DNA of 64,000 nt from Clostridia bacterium (GCA_017937065.1 JAGBEI010000031.1:62001-126000), one strand, 5' to 3'; shown: positions 16,985-27,673, counted from the first letter of the stretch. Made by a program: numbers and translations. The notes: generated by a model from the letters alone, not told the origin.

Positions 16985-18543
16985 TACATAAATCTCCTTC
17001 TTATATAAACGGCAAGCCCTACTATAAGGCATATGAGCGGAAGAACGACAAGCACAATGAGCGTCATCGTGAGAGTCTGGTTTTTAGAAAGCGTTACAAC
17101 GGTAGACGAAGTTGACTTCTGCGCGGCAAGGATTGTATCATCCTGCTCGTTTACCATGAGCTTATAAAGCTGCATTATATATTCGCCGTTGCCGGAATAG
17201 GTGAGAATATTCCCATCCAGCATATCAACCGAACCGCTTGCCATTACATAGCTCTGAACCTGAACATTATTAAGATATTTATACTTCATCGACAGAGCAG
17301 CCAGGCTAAACGGACCGGACTTATCGGCATCCTGTCTGTCCCAGGTAGAGGAAACCACGGATTTATCCTTGCTGTAAGAACTCTCCTCAAAAGTAGAGAT
17401 TAAAGACTGAGTCTTATACATCGTATTCTCGGCAAACAGCAGATTGACCGAGCGGGAATTAGGCATAATCGGCGAGGTTACCGTTGACGGCACCGTGCCG
17501 GTATTCATTATTTCCTCGGTTGAAAACTGAGGAATTACCATATACGGGGTGGTTCCGACACAATACTCACTGTCCAGAACCATATCGTTTGCAAACTCAA
17601 TGCCCCATTCCCTGAGATACTTTTCTAAATTCGGAACCGAAACCGCATCGGTTGAGGAAAAATACATCAGATTTCTTCCTAAAACATTTTCATTATTCAA
17701 AAAATCATCAATAAGACGAATTTCCGAATCGGAATAATCCCTTTTCGGATTGCAGATTACCATGAGCTTAGACGCAGGGTCAAAGCCGGAGGTATCGGTC
17801 ATAAGGTTTATTTCCTCAACCTCGGCGCCGTTATTGGCAATCATATTCATAAGGCTGTCATAGCCCTCTTCACCGTGACCGTTCAAAAAGTACACAACAG
17901 GAATTTCATCCTTTGTAACAAACAATACACCGGCTGCAAGACGCTCCTCAACATAAATGTGCATAGAGCCGGTCTCGGTGTCCGACTCAAGATAATCGTC
18001 CACATTGAATACCCTTACGCGGTCGCCGCCTTTTAAGACAATGGCGCCCGACTGAATATTGTATTCATCACCGAAAGCCGTGAGCTGACCCGGGTTTTTC
18101 TCAGGGTCAACATAAGTAACGCTGATATTATCCGAAAGGTTTGCAAAGCGCTTTATAGGCTCTGAAAGATAATAAGGATATGCACTTTCCTTATAAAAAA
18201 CAGTTATTTCTATATTCAGCGACGGGTCAAGCGAATTTACAACCTGTTTTGTCGCGTCGGAAATATCATACATTCCGGTTGATGTAAAGTCCAGTGCCCA
18301 CGAATACCTGTCCGACAGTGTGGACAGCAGCATATTGGCGGCGATTACGACGATTATCAGAAGCGCCGTCATTGCCGTTGCAAAGCTTCCGTACTTGAAG
18401 CCGCGGCTTTTGAAAAAGCCTGTTTTTTTGCTTTTTTTATCCCCTTCCATGGCGGAAACTGTTATTTCCTCAGCGGAGACCTCGGGAACTACCGGTTCGA
18501 TTTCTCTTTCCGGTTCGGGAATGTTCTGATTGTTATTTTCCAT
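16984..18543 (-). CDS. GldG-like ABC exporter auxiliary protein
   Basis: 519 residues from ATG 18543, placed 9 nt after GAGGAGG and in a TGATG overlap with the permease gene. A GTG nine bases earlier is less well placed. A cytoplasmic N-terminus of about 50 residues leads to one TM helix near 55-75, a large extracytoplasmic ABC-type auxiliary domain (ITVFYKES and PVVYFLNGHGEEGYDSL region) and a C-terminal TM helix ending in IRRRFM. This two-helix architecture matches GldG-family partners of GldA/GldF. Substrate unknown. Confidence 0.85.
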   Translation of the reverse strand: MENNNQNIPEPEREIEPVVPEVSAEEITVSAMEGDKKSKKTGFFKSRGFKYGSFATAMTALLIIVVIAANMLLSTLSDRYSWALDFTSTGMYDISDATKQVVNSLDPSLNIEITVFYKESAYPYYLSEPIKRFANLSDNISVTYVDPEKNPGQLTAFGDEYNIQSGAIVLKGGDRVRVFNVDDYLESDTETGSMHIYVEERLAAGVLFVTKDEIPVVYFLNGHGEEGYDSLMNMIANNGAEVEEINLMTDTSGFDPASKLMVICNPKRDYSDSEIRLIDDFLNNENVLGRNLMYFSSTDAVSVPNLEKYLREWGIEFANDMVLDSEYCVGTTPYMVIPQFSTEEIMNTGTVPSTVTSPIMPNSRSVNLLFAENTMYKTQSLISTFEESSYSKDKSVVSSTWDRQDADKSGPFSLAALSMKYKYLNNVQVQSYVMASGSVDMLDGNILTYSGNGEYIMQLYKLMVNEQDDTILAAQKSTSSTVVTLSKNQTLTMTLIVLVVLPLICLIVGLAVYIRRRFM

Positions 18544-19247
18544 CAGCTCCACCTCCTCTTGTCAATTACACGTATTGTAAGAAAGATAAAAATTACCGCA
18601 ATACTTAAAAAGTAAATAATAGTCGAAATATTGAAAAGCCCCTGATTGAACTGCTCATATCGGCTGGTAACGGATACTACGCTTACAATCTTGCTGAGAA
18701 TCGTTATATTCAGTGACTGAGCAACAAGGTCGGCAACAGCGAACAGAGCAAGTGAAAACGCACCCATAATAAAGGCTGTAATCATACTTTCGGTGAGCAC
18801 CGACATAAGCATCGCAATTGCCAGAAACGCTGCGGCAATAAACAGCAGACCGATATAATTTCCAGCCGCAATGCCGATTTCAAGATAACCGACGCTTGCT
18901 AAAAAAATCATATTTATAAGCGTTGGTATCAGTCCTATTACAAACATGGTATAAGCCGCAAGGAACTTGCCCATTACCATCTGGGTAATACTGATAGGCG
19001 CGGTTATAAGAATCTGATCGGTCTTGTTTTTACGCTCTTCGGGGAAGAGCTTCATTGCAAGAAGCGGAAGAATTACAATCAGAAGATACCTTGTATATGC
19101 AAAATATCCTATTGTATCGGTGGAATTTGCAACGATATTATTTACCCAAAAGAAAAACCCGGTCACCAGCAGGAAAATAAACAGGTAGGAATAACCCACG
19201 GGCGACGACAGATAAGATTTAAGCTCTCGCTTGAATACTGCAATCAT
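18543..19247 (-). CDS. ABC-2 type permease, GldF-like
   Basis: 234 residues, six predicted TM helices, starting MIAVFKRELKSYLSSPVGY, the standard N-terminus of GldF/NosY-type permeases. The loop LFPEERKNKTDQILITAPIS after the second helix is the family's coupling segment. The gene starts 2 nt after the ATPase stop. It forms the membrane channel of the exporter with the ATPase at 19250-20200. Confidence 0.88.
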   Translation of the reverse strand: MIAVFKRELKSYLSSPVGYSYLFIFLLVTGFFFWVNNIVANSTDTIGYFAYTRYLLIVILPLLAMKLFPEERKNKTDQILITAPISITQMVMGKFLAAYTMFVIGLIPTLINMIFLASVGYLEIGIAAGNYIGLLFIAAAFLAIAMLMSVLTESMITAFIMGAFSLALFAVADLVAQSLNITILSKIVSVVSVTSRYEQFNQGLFNISTIIYFLSIAVIFIFLTIRVIDKRRWS

Positions 19248-19249
19248 TA

Positions 19250-20200
19250 TTATTCTACCCCCTCGCCTGTTTCATTTGTAATGAGCTGAACAAATACATC
19301 CTCAAGCGACATATCCATTGAACGCAGTCCGATAAGCGGCCAGCCTTTCTGCGCCAGCGTAGAAAACATCATCTTCCTGATATCCACATTCGGCTGGGAC
19401 TCAACCAAATAGTCGTAAGATCCCGATTCCTTGGAGGAGAGCGCTTCAACATAGATAACACTGTCAAGAGAGCGCAGAGTCTTTACAATTTCAGTCTTAG
19501 GTCCGCAGACTCTGGCAATCAGCTTGCGGTTGCCCGCAACCTTATAGGTAAGAGTATCCGCATCGCCGTCTGCAACAAGCTGACCCTTGTTAATGACAAT
19601 AATTCTGTCACAGACCGACTGCACCTCCTGCAGTATATGCGTTGATAAAATGACAGTGTGCGTCTTTCCGAGCTTTTTCACAAGGCTTCTTATTTCGATT
19701 ATCTGCCTGGGGTCAAGACCTACCGTCGGCTCGTCAAGAATGAGAACGGGCGGGTTGCCGATAAGCGCCTGCGCAAAGCCCACGCGCTGCTTATAGCCCT
19801 TGGAAAGGTTTTTAATCATCCGATTATATACATCGGTTATCTTTATAAGCTCGCAAATCTCATCAATATGCGGTCTGCGCGGAAATTTACAGCCCTTCAA
19901 GTCATAAACAAAATCCAGATATTCCCTGACCGTCATATCCATATAGAGCGGAGGCAGCTCAGGCAGAAATCCTATCAGCCTTTTTGCCTTGGTAGGCTCC
20001 TCCAAAATGTCATGTCCGTCTATTTTTACAGTACCGGATGTTGCCGACAGATAGCCCGTGAGTATGTTCATCGTAGTGGATTTTCCCGCGCCGTTGGGAC
20101 CTAAAAAGCCCACAATCTCACCGCTGTTTACAGCGAAAGATATATCGTTGACAGCATACTTGTCGCCGTATTTTTTTACAATATTTCTGACCTCTATCAC
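19250..20200 (-). CDS. ABC exporter ATPase, GldA-like
   Basis: 316 residues from GTG 20200, 7 nt after AGGAGGG; an upstream TTG would run through the ribosome site. Walker A is GPNGAGKST, signature LSKGYKQRVGFAQA, Walker B LILDEPTVGLDP, H-loop STHILQEVQ. The extra C-terminal domain of about 80 residues is typical of ABC-2 drug and Gld ATPases. It is first in the four-gene operon ATPase, permease, GldG-like, DUF4340. Confidence 0.92.
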   Translation of the reverse strand: MIEVRNIVKKYGDKYAVNDISFAVNSGEIVGFLGPNGAGKSTTMNILTGYLSATSGTVKIDGHDILEEPTKAKRLIGFLPELPPLYMDMTVREYLDFVYDLKGCKFPRRPHIDEICELIKITDVYNRMIKNLSKGYKQRVGFAQALIGNPPVLILDEPTVGLDPRQIIEIRSLVKKLGKTHTVILSTHILQEVQSVCDRIIVINKGQLVADGDADTLTYKVAGNRKLIARVCGPKTEIVKTLRSLDSVIYVEALSSKESGSYDYLVESQPNVDIRKMMFSTLAQKGWPLIGLRSMDMSLEDVFVQLITNETGEGVE

Positions 20201-20279
20201 GGCATTCCCTCCTAACAATTTTAATAAATTTATAATAGCATATAAAATTCACACAAAGGTGAATAATTTGTTAATTATT

Positions 20280-22033
<1,754 letters not shown>

Positions 22034-22037
<4 letters not shown>

Positions 22038-23296
22038 CTGTTCAAAAACTCCGTTATCGTCTGCAAATTTATATTATCAAGAGCAATTTCGCTTGAAGCG
22101 CCGTCTGTCATGCTCTTTATCAACGCACGTCCCGTATCCAGCTCGTTATCACCCAGAACAACGCATGTTCGGGCGCCGATTTTATCCGCATATTTCATCT
22201 GTGCCTTTAAAGAGCGCTCCATGATATCGTATTCAGCCCGCACACCGTCCGAAATCAGCCGCTGTGCCAAAAGCGCCGCATAGGCCTTTGCCCGCTCGCC
22301 CATCGCCGCAATATAAATCTGAGGCTCGGGGCGGGCAATTTCATCTCCGTTCAGCAAGAGCATAATACGCTCAAGACCCATGGCAAAGCCGATACCGGGA
22401 TAAGACGCGCCGCCCAGCTGCTCGGTCATGCCGTCGTAGCGGCCGCCGCCGCAGACGGTGCCCTGCGCCCCGATATTCGAGCTTACAAACTCGAAAACCG
22501 TGCGGTTATAATAATCAAGTCCGCGCACGATGTACGGGTCAACGGTATAGCCGATATTCATACAGTTCAGAAGTGATTTCACACTGTCAAAATGAGCGCG
22601 GCAGTCATCGCACAGATAATCAAGTATTTTAGGCGCACCCGCCGATATTTCACGGCAGATTTCGCTTTTGCAGTCCAAAATACGCATGGGGTTTTTATAC
22701 AGCCTGTCATTGCAGGTGGCGCAGAGGCTGTCCTTTTTATCTTCAAAATACGCCGTAAGCGCGCGGCGGTACTCTGCACGGCAGGTTTTGCAGCCGATTG
22801 AATTTATTTTAAGCTCAATATCCCCTATGCCTATTTCCTTAAAAATAGTATAAGGCAGCGATATCACCATAGCGTCCGCCGCGGGAGAGGTGGCGCCGAA
22901 CAGCTCGATACCGAACTGGGAGAACTGACGCAGCCTGCCCTTCTGAGGCTTTTCATAGCGAAAGCAGTTGATAAGGTAGTAGAGCTTGGCAGGCATCGGC
23001 TCGTTAAAAAGCCCGTTTTCAAGAAATGCACGGACAACGCCCGCCGTGCCCTCGGGACGCAGTGTGACCGAGCGCCCGCCCTTGTCCGTAAATGTATACA
23101 TTTCCTTGGAGACAACATCTGTCGTGTCCCCTACCCCGCGCTCAAACACCTCAGTGTGCTCAAAAACGGGGGTACGGATTTCCGAAAAATTAAAGCGTGC
23201 GCAGATATCCCGTATTTTCCCTTCAAGATACTGCCATTTATAGGAATCGCGCGGGAGAATATCCGCCGTGCCCTTGGGCGCAGTTACCGATGCCAT
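22034..23296 (-). CDS. hisS: Histidine--tRNA ligase
   Basis: 420 residues, class II HisRS. Motifs include LRPEGTAGVVRAF, the histidine-A motif GLDYYNRTVFEF and motif 3 GIGFAMGLERIMLLL, followed by the C-terminal anticodon-binding domain. The start is preceded by AAGGAG. It lies 90 nt downstream of the MgsA-like gene; no T-box is visible in that gap, so it may be transcribed from the minD promoter. Confidence 0.97.
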
Positions 23297-23386
23297 TTGT
23301 TTAAAACACTCCTTTTACAAAAACGTGCTCCCGCACTCAGGGCACAGCAAAACAAACTGTAACAGCCCTCAATCCGGGAGTTGGTA

Positions 23387-23785
23387 TTATTTCCTTGAAA
23401 TTTCTATCCAGTCAAGGTCGCCCCTGTCAAGCGCCATAATGATTACCTCCGCCGTTGCGATATTGGTAGCGACAGGCACGTTATGCACGTCGCACAGGCG
23501 AAGTATTCCGGTCTCTTCATTTTTACGTGTGGTCGGGGTAAGCGGGTCGCGGAAAAACAAAAGAACATCAATCTCGTCGCAGGAAACACGGGCGGCGATT
23601 TGATCCTCGGCACCGTTTATGCCGCTGATAACCTTATTTATCTGAAGCCCTGTATTGGCAGATATTAGATTGCCCAGTGCAGAGGCGGACCACAGGTTAT
23701 GCTTTGACAGCACACCTGCATATGCTATACAGAACTGCACCATCAGCTCCTTCTTTTTCTCGTGAGCAAGCAATGCTATATTCAT
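23387..23785 (-). CDS. Methylglyoxal synthase homologue with degenerate active site
   Basis: 132 residues, co-linear with MgsA over the full length: N-terminal IALLAHEKKKELM and C-terminal NVPVATNIATAEV, followed by GDLDW. Against E. coli MgsA (constant offset of 11), Asp71 becomes Glu60, His98 becomes Arg87, Asp101 becomes Glu90 and Asp20 becomes Glu9, and the TGTTG phosphate loop is ASALG (34-38). His8 and Asp80 are kept. Loss of the phosphate loop and His98 makes normal dihydroxyacetone phosphate elimination doubtful. The gene lies 20 nt after minD; mgsA next to min/rod genes is common in Clostridia. It may be a pseudoenzyme or have another ligand. Confidence 0.85.
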   Translation of the reverse strand: MNIALLAHEKKKELMVQFCIAYAGVLSKHNLWSASALGNLISANTGLQINKVISGINGAEDQIAARVSCDEIDVLLFFRDPLTPTTRKNEETGILRLCDVHNVPVATNIATAEVIIMALDRGDLDWIEISRK

Positions 23786-23805
23786 CCTGTTTTATCCTCC
23801 TTATT

Positions 23806-24561
23806 TTATCTGTTTTTCTTTTTGCGCCAGTATTTGTCAAGCGGCACGCTTTTGCCGCAAAGCCGCGCGGCTATATTTTCAAACGGACCTGAGCAAACGC
23901 TTTTCGAGCCGGCAACGGGTTTTCCGCTGTTGGAATATATCAGTATACTGTCATCGGTCGGGACAAGACCCAAAAGGGGCAGCGCAACACTGTCCATCAT
24001 ATCGTCCACATTCTGAAGATAACCGCGTTTTATCATTGACGGACTTACTTTATTAATAACAAGCCTTGCAGACGGATTGCCGCTGTCGGCAATAAGCTGG
24101 GCAACACGCTGAGCGTCACGCAGCGCAGTAAGATCCGGAGTTGCAACAACCACACATTCGTCGCAGCAGCTTATGATATCCCGTACCCAGCCGCCGACGC
24201 CCGCCGGAGCATCTATAAGCACAAAATCATAAGACGCGCGAAGACGCATACACAGATCACGGAATTTTACCGGATCGGGAGCCGACTCAATCTCCTGCGG
24301 CGCGGAAATAAAATGCAGTGCGGGATAATCGTCATGCACCTGTACTGCACGCTCAGGGTCGCAGCCGTTCAGAATATCCGTCAAATCATACGCCGACTTA
24401 TCGGTCATTCCGAGCGGAATATCAAGATTTTTAAGACTGATATCCCCGTCAACCGCTATAACTTTTTTACCGGCACGCGCAAGCGAAAACGCAGCGTTTG
24501 CGCACAGCGTCGTCTTGCCGACGCCGCCCTTGCCGGACACAATTCCGATTATCTTATTCAT
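23806..24561 (-). CDS. minD: Septum site-determining protein MinD-like ATPase
   Basis: 251 residues from ATG 24561. The deviant Walker A GKGGVGKTT is at 10-18, with Lys11 the signature Lys. Switch motifs are DGDISLKNLDIPLG and LIDAPAGVG. MinD normally blocks polar division by recruiting MinC to the membrane. Unusually, the C-terminus ends in FENIAARLCGKSVPLDKYWRKKKNR, without the usual amphipathic membrane-targeting helix (a hydrophobic/basic FxxRLFG-type end). No minC or minE lies nearby. It could be another member of the ParA/MinD group, but the Walker A and length fit MinD best. Confidence 0.85.
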   Translation of the reverse strand: MNKIIGIVSGKGGVGKTTLCANAAFSLARAGKKVIAVDGDISLKNLDIPLGMTDKSAYDLTDILNGCDPERAVQVHDDYPALHFISAPQEIESAPDPVKFRDLCMRLRASYDFVLIDAPAGVGGWVRDIISCCDECVVVATPDLTALRDAQRVAQLIADSGNPSARLVINKVSPSMIKRGYLQNVDDMMDSVALPLLGLVPTDDSILIYSNSGKPVAGSKSVCSGPFENIAARLCGKSVPLDKYWRKKKNR

Positions 24562-24594
24562 ACAAGCTTCCAATGCAAACACTTTAATGTATTA

Positions 24595-24623
24595 ATAATA
24601 TCATATACTTAAAGCATAGTCAA
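24595..24623 (-). promoter_or_regulatory. Promoter for minD-mgsA(-hisS-aspS)
   Basis: Minus strand TTGACT (24618-24623), 17-bp spacer, TATTAT (24595-24600), 34 bp before the minD ATG. The -35 element lies in the second copy of a short tandem repeat. Confidence 0.65.
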
Positions 24624-24655
24624 ACTGTTTTTTCGACGTCAAACCGTTTTTTTCC
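24619..24655. repeat. Two-copy tandem repeat over the ANL gene end and minD promoter
   Basis: GTCAAACTGTTTTTTCGAC at 24619-24637 is followed directly by a copy with a near-identical first 15 bases at 24638-24655. The second copy contains the stop codon of the ANL-like gene; the first carries the minD -35 element. Confidence 0.7.
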
Positions 24656-25688
24656 TGAAAACAAAGCTTTTGGGCACATTATAAGCCGAAAGAAGCCGGC
24701 GGCAGTCTGCGGCAAGCCGTTTTACATACGTACTTTGCATATCGGGCACCGAATCGGTTTCAAAAATAATTCGCAGCCTGCACCCGTCAAATTCACACAC
24801 GGCATTCATTCCCGAAATAGCGCTCAGCCGTGCGTTTATATCCTTTAGACAGAAAAGTCCGCCGCCGACATACAGAAACGGTCTGCGCGGGTCGGTTTCA
24901 GCTGTCAATATCTTACACGGAAAATCCCTGTAAGCCTCGGCTGAAAGTCTATCGCAGATAACAGCACCGACCTTTTTGCGTTTAAACAGCTTTTTATCCG
25001 GCATATCCGTCAGAAAACAGCGGCGACCGCCGTACAAGAGCGACGTCACCGCCACAGCGCCGGCATGTTCATAAAGCGGAAGGTCAATATACACAGGTGT
25101 GCGCGGGGGAAGATTTGCAATCCCGTCGGGCATGGTATCAATGTATTTTCCGTCACAGTCGCCGCCGCTGAAAAACACATGCTCAAAACGCCTGCCGCCC
25201 CTGTCCTTATCCACAAAGGTATAGTCGTTTTTTTCAAGAAGAGAATCAAATTCAAACTGCGCGGGAAACATCTGATTACTTTCAATACCGCCGTTTTGTG
25301 ACGGAATTTCGGTCAGCACCGCAGTCCTGCACCCGAAGCGCAAAAATACATCCGCCAGTCTTAAAAGCTGACTGTACGGCATTATCACAACGGACGGGCG
25401 GTATTTTTCGGCAAGCCGCTCTGCCGCCGCCTCGGAAATAAGGCTGTCCGCAGTGATACACTCAAAGCCTGCCCTGTCACATGCAAAGGAGCTGCACACC
25501 GAAGCCGCACACGAGCGCAGAAGCACCGCGACCGCGCCGCCCGTAACATTCATTACACACAGTGAATTATACACGGCGTCTATCATATTCAAAAGCTCTC
25601 TGTAACTTATGCGTAAGCTCTGAGTTTCAAGTGCCGTCTCATACTTGTACTTATATGCGGCGGATTTAATTCTATCATAATCAAACAT
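24639..25688 (-). CDS. Compact, degenerate ANL-superfamily (acyl-adenylate-forming) protein
   Basis: 349 residues from ATG 25688 with GGAGGAAA upstream. The N-terminal half follows ANL enzymes (TALETQSLRISYRELLNMID, GGAVAVLLRSC, RYRPSVVIM-like strand), and the end YNVPKSFVFRKKTV mimics the C-terminal domain segment before the catalytic Lys, which is absent. The usual Thr/Ser-Gly-rich ATP loop is replaced by HVFFSGGDCDGKY, and the protein is about 150-200 residues shorter than active ligases. It is unlikely to be a normal CoA ligase. The gene is isolated between two minus-strand genes, next to minD. Role unknown. Confidence 0.65.
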   Translation of the reverse strand: MFDYDRIKSAAYKYKYETALETQSLRISYRELLNMIDAVYNSLCVMNVTGGAVAVLLRSCAASVCSSFACDRAGFECITADSLISEAAAERLAEKYRPSVVIMPYSQLLRLADVFLRFGCRTAVLTEIPSQNGGIESNQMFPAQFEFDSLLEKNDYTFVDKDRGGRRFEHVFFSGGDCDGKYIDTMPDGIANLPPRTPVYIDLPLYEHAGAVAVTSLLYGGRRCFLTDMPDKKLFKRKKVGAVICDRLSAEAYRDFPCKILTAETDPRRPFLYVGGGLFCLKDINARLSAISGMNAVCEFDGCRLRIIFETDSVPDMQSTYVKRLAADCRRLLSAYNVPKSFVFRKKTV

Positions 25689-25710
25689 GTTTTTCCTCCG
25701 TTTATGCACA

Positions 25711-25741
25711 AAAAGACCGCCGGAAAGCCTGCGGTCTTTTT
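25711..25741. terminator. Terminator between membrane protein and ANL-like gene
   Basis: Arms AAAAAGACCGC-type at 25711-25720 and 25731-25740 form a strong stem with T-runs on the minus strand, just after the stop at 25745. Confidence 0.85.
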
Positions 25742-25744
25742 ATG

Positions 25745-26608
25745 TCAGTTAAGCTCGGTTTCATCCTTTTCCTGCTGTCCGCTGTCCGCAGCTCCGTCAC
25801 CGTCGGGGTCAGCTGTCTCATCCACTGTTTTAGAAGAAAGAATCATGTATCGCGGCACAGGCGTTCCGGTCTGGGCGTCATAACTCTGAATTCCCATATC
25901 CTGAAGGGTGATGACGACGCGCCGGCGGAAGTTTGCAGGGTCATTTTCGGGTATCTCGGATGAAACGAGATTGCCCTCATAGCAGTCAGCCGTTATGATA
26001 TACGTATCGTTTTCGCCTTTTTCAACATTAAGTATGTCGGGAATCAGATAGGAATTGACATTCGCCGGCGGAACGGTATAAGTCTTATTGAGCATATTAT
26101 ATTTGAAGCTGCCGCAGATATCAACCGAGCGGTGGTCAATCTTGCGCGGAAAGTCAAGACAGTAGCCCGCATACATTTCAACATCCTTGACAGGTATCCT
26201 GAAGCTGCCGTTTGAATTATAAGTATACACGCTCTGGTAGTTGTTAAGAGTTATCGCCTGCCAGATTCCGAAAGAGATTATGTACTGGTCGTTAAGGTCA
26301 AGCGGGTCTTCAAAATCCGGCATATCCTGCATGATAAAATTTGCAAGATAGTTTTCAAAGTACTCAGCGCTGCCCTCTTCATAGGTCTCGTCCGTGCGTA
26401 CCTCGTACACCGAACCGCCGTACAGCGTATTTTTATATCCGGGGTCGGTATAAATATTGTTGGGCACAAAGATTCTGTATACACCCACCGCCAGCCTGCC
26501 GACTGCAAAGCAAACCGCAGCGATAAACAAAAGACCTACAATAAAGGTGAAAATCTTATGTCCGCGGGTTTTGAAGAAATCCCCCGTCTTTTTTATAAAT
26601 GTATTCAA
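25745..26608 (-). CDS. Membrane-anchored protein of unknown function
   Basis: 287 residues from TTG 26608, preceded by AAGGAGA; the first in-frame start 33 nt earlier has no ribosome site. A short basic cytoplasmic N-terminus is followed by one TM helix (about 20-42), then an extracytoplasmic domain of about 220 residues with many Tyr and Asp residues (YIISFGIWQAITLNNYQSVY, ICGSFKYNMLNKTYTVPP). The C-terminus is an acidic Asp/Glu/Gln tail. No family recognised. It resembles small single-pass proteins found near minD/division genes only by position. Confidence 0.75.
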   Translation of the reverse strand: MNTFIKKTGDFFKTRGHKIFTFIVGLLFIAAVCFAVGRLAVGVYRIFVPNNIYTDPGYKNTLYGGSVYEVRTDETYEEGSAEYFENYLANFIMQDMPDFEDPLDLNDQYIISFGIWQAITLNNYQSVYTYNSNGSFRIPVKDVEMYAGYCLDFPRKIDHRSVDICGSFKYNMLNKTYTVPPANVNSYLIPDILNVEKGENDTYIITADCYEGNLVSSEIPENDPANFRRRVVITLQDMGIQSYDAQTGTPVPRYMILSSKTVDETADPDGDGAADSGQQEKDETELN

Positions 26609-26713
26609 GATATTCTCCTTATAATGCCGTTTAAACGACAATTTTTTCTAAACATATTCTAATACCGCCGAAGCAATATGTCAAGTTACAATCTGTTTAC
26701 AGTTCCGGGTACC

Positions 26714-27673
26714 CTATGCAAGCATGATCGCAAGAGCAACGCAGGCGGGCATTGTGATTACCGACAGCACGCTTGTAAAACCGCAGACCTGAGACGCAAG
26801 CGACGTGTCGCGGTTATATTTTGCTGCAAACATAACTGTATTATTGGCGCTCGGCGCACTCACGAAAACAGACGCGACAATAAGCAAATTTCCCGTAATG
26901 CCGCACACTCTGAAAAGACCTATCATGGCAAGAGGAATAACGGCAAGTTTCATAAGAGCCGCCACATACATGTTTTTTTGTCTGAACGCTGCGCCGAAAT
27001 CAGCCTTTGAAAGATATGTTCCGAACATTACCATTGCAAGCGGAGTATTCATGCTCCCCAAATGTTCAATCGGCGCAGTCAGAACCTGAGGCAGCGATAT
27101 ATTCAGCAAAAACAGCGGAAGTCCTGCGGCAACGGACAGCGTGCCGGGATTGACAATCAGCTTTTTCCAGTTGAATTTGTGTTTACCGCCGCTGCCGGAC
27201 ATAAGCCAGACACCGTGGGTAAAGCAGAAAAGATTAAATGCCGCCACTGCCGCAGAGCAGTAAAAAACACCGATTTCACCGTTACCCGCCACGGCGTCCA
27301 TAACAGCCTTTGCAAGCGGAAGCCCCATATATCCCGTATTGCCGTAAACCGTGGCGTATTTGTAAATTATATTTTTATCCCTGTCACCCTTTCTGAACAG
27401 AAACAGACTGAAAACCGCCGCCAGCGCGTGAAACACCAAAGCGCAGGCAAACGCCGTAAAAAAGCCGCCGGCACTCTGCCGCGTATATTCGACACTGAGA
27501 AACGAATTTACAATAACGCACGGGGTTATAACATAAAAAAGCAGATTGTTGCAAAGTCTTGCCGCATGCTCCGTAAAATACCCGAATCGGTCTCCGAAAA
27601 AGCCGACGGCAACCATAACCGCCAGCACCATAACCTGAATAAAAACCGTATAAACATTACCGAAAAATGCCAT
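26714..27673 (-). CDS. AEC-family transporter (auxin efflux carrier type)
   Basis: 319 residues, ten predicted TM helices in a five-plus-five arrangement. ATG 27673 is chosen because AAAGGGA lies 7 nt upstream. Family marks: FGDRFGYFTEHAARLCNNLLFYVITPCVI near the start and ASVFVSAPSANNTVMFAAKYN near the end. AEC proteins export or import organic anions such as malate. It is divergent from the zapA-mre operon with its own promoter. Confidence 0.85.
   Translation of the reverse strand: MAFFGNVYTVFIQVMVLAVMVAVGFFGDRFGYFTEHAARLCNNLLFYVITPCVIVNSFLSVEYTRQSAGGFFTAFACALVFHALAAVFSLFLFRKGDRDKNIIYKYATVYGNTGYMGLPLAKAVMDAVAGNGEIGVFYCSAAVAAFNLFCFTHGVWLMSGSGGKHKFNWKKLIVNPGTLSVAAGLPLFLLNISLPQVLTAPIEHLGSMNTPLAMVMFGTYLSKADFGAAFRQKNMYVAALMKLAVIPLAMIGLFRVCGITGNLLIVASVFVSAPSANNTVMFAAKYNRDTSLASQVCGFTSVLSVITMPACVALAIMLA

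Noticed and set aside
24619-24655. Spo0A box (TTCGACG) near minD
   Set aside because: It matches only part of the TTCGACA consensus, and lies in a simple T-rich duplication, so it is not credited as a binding site.
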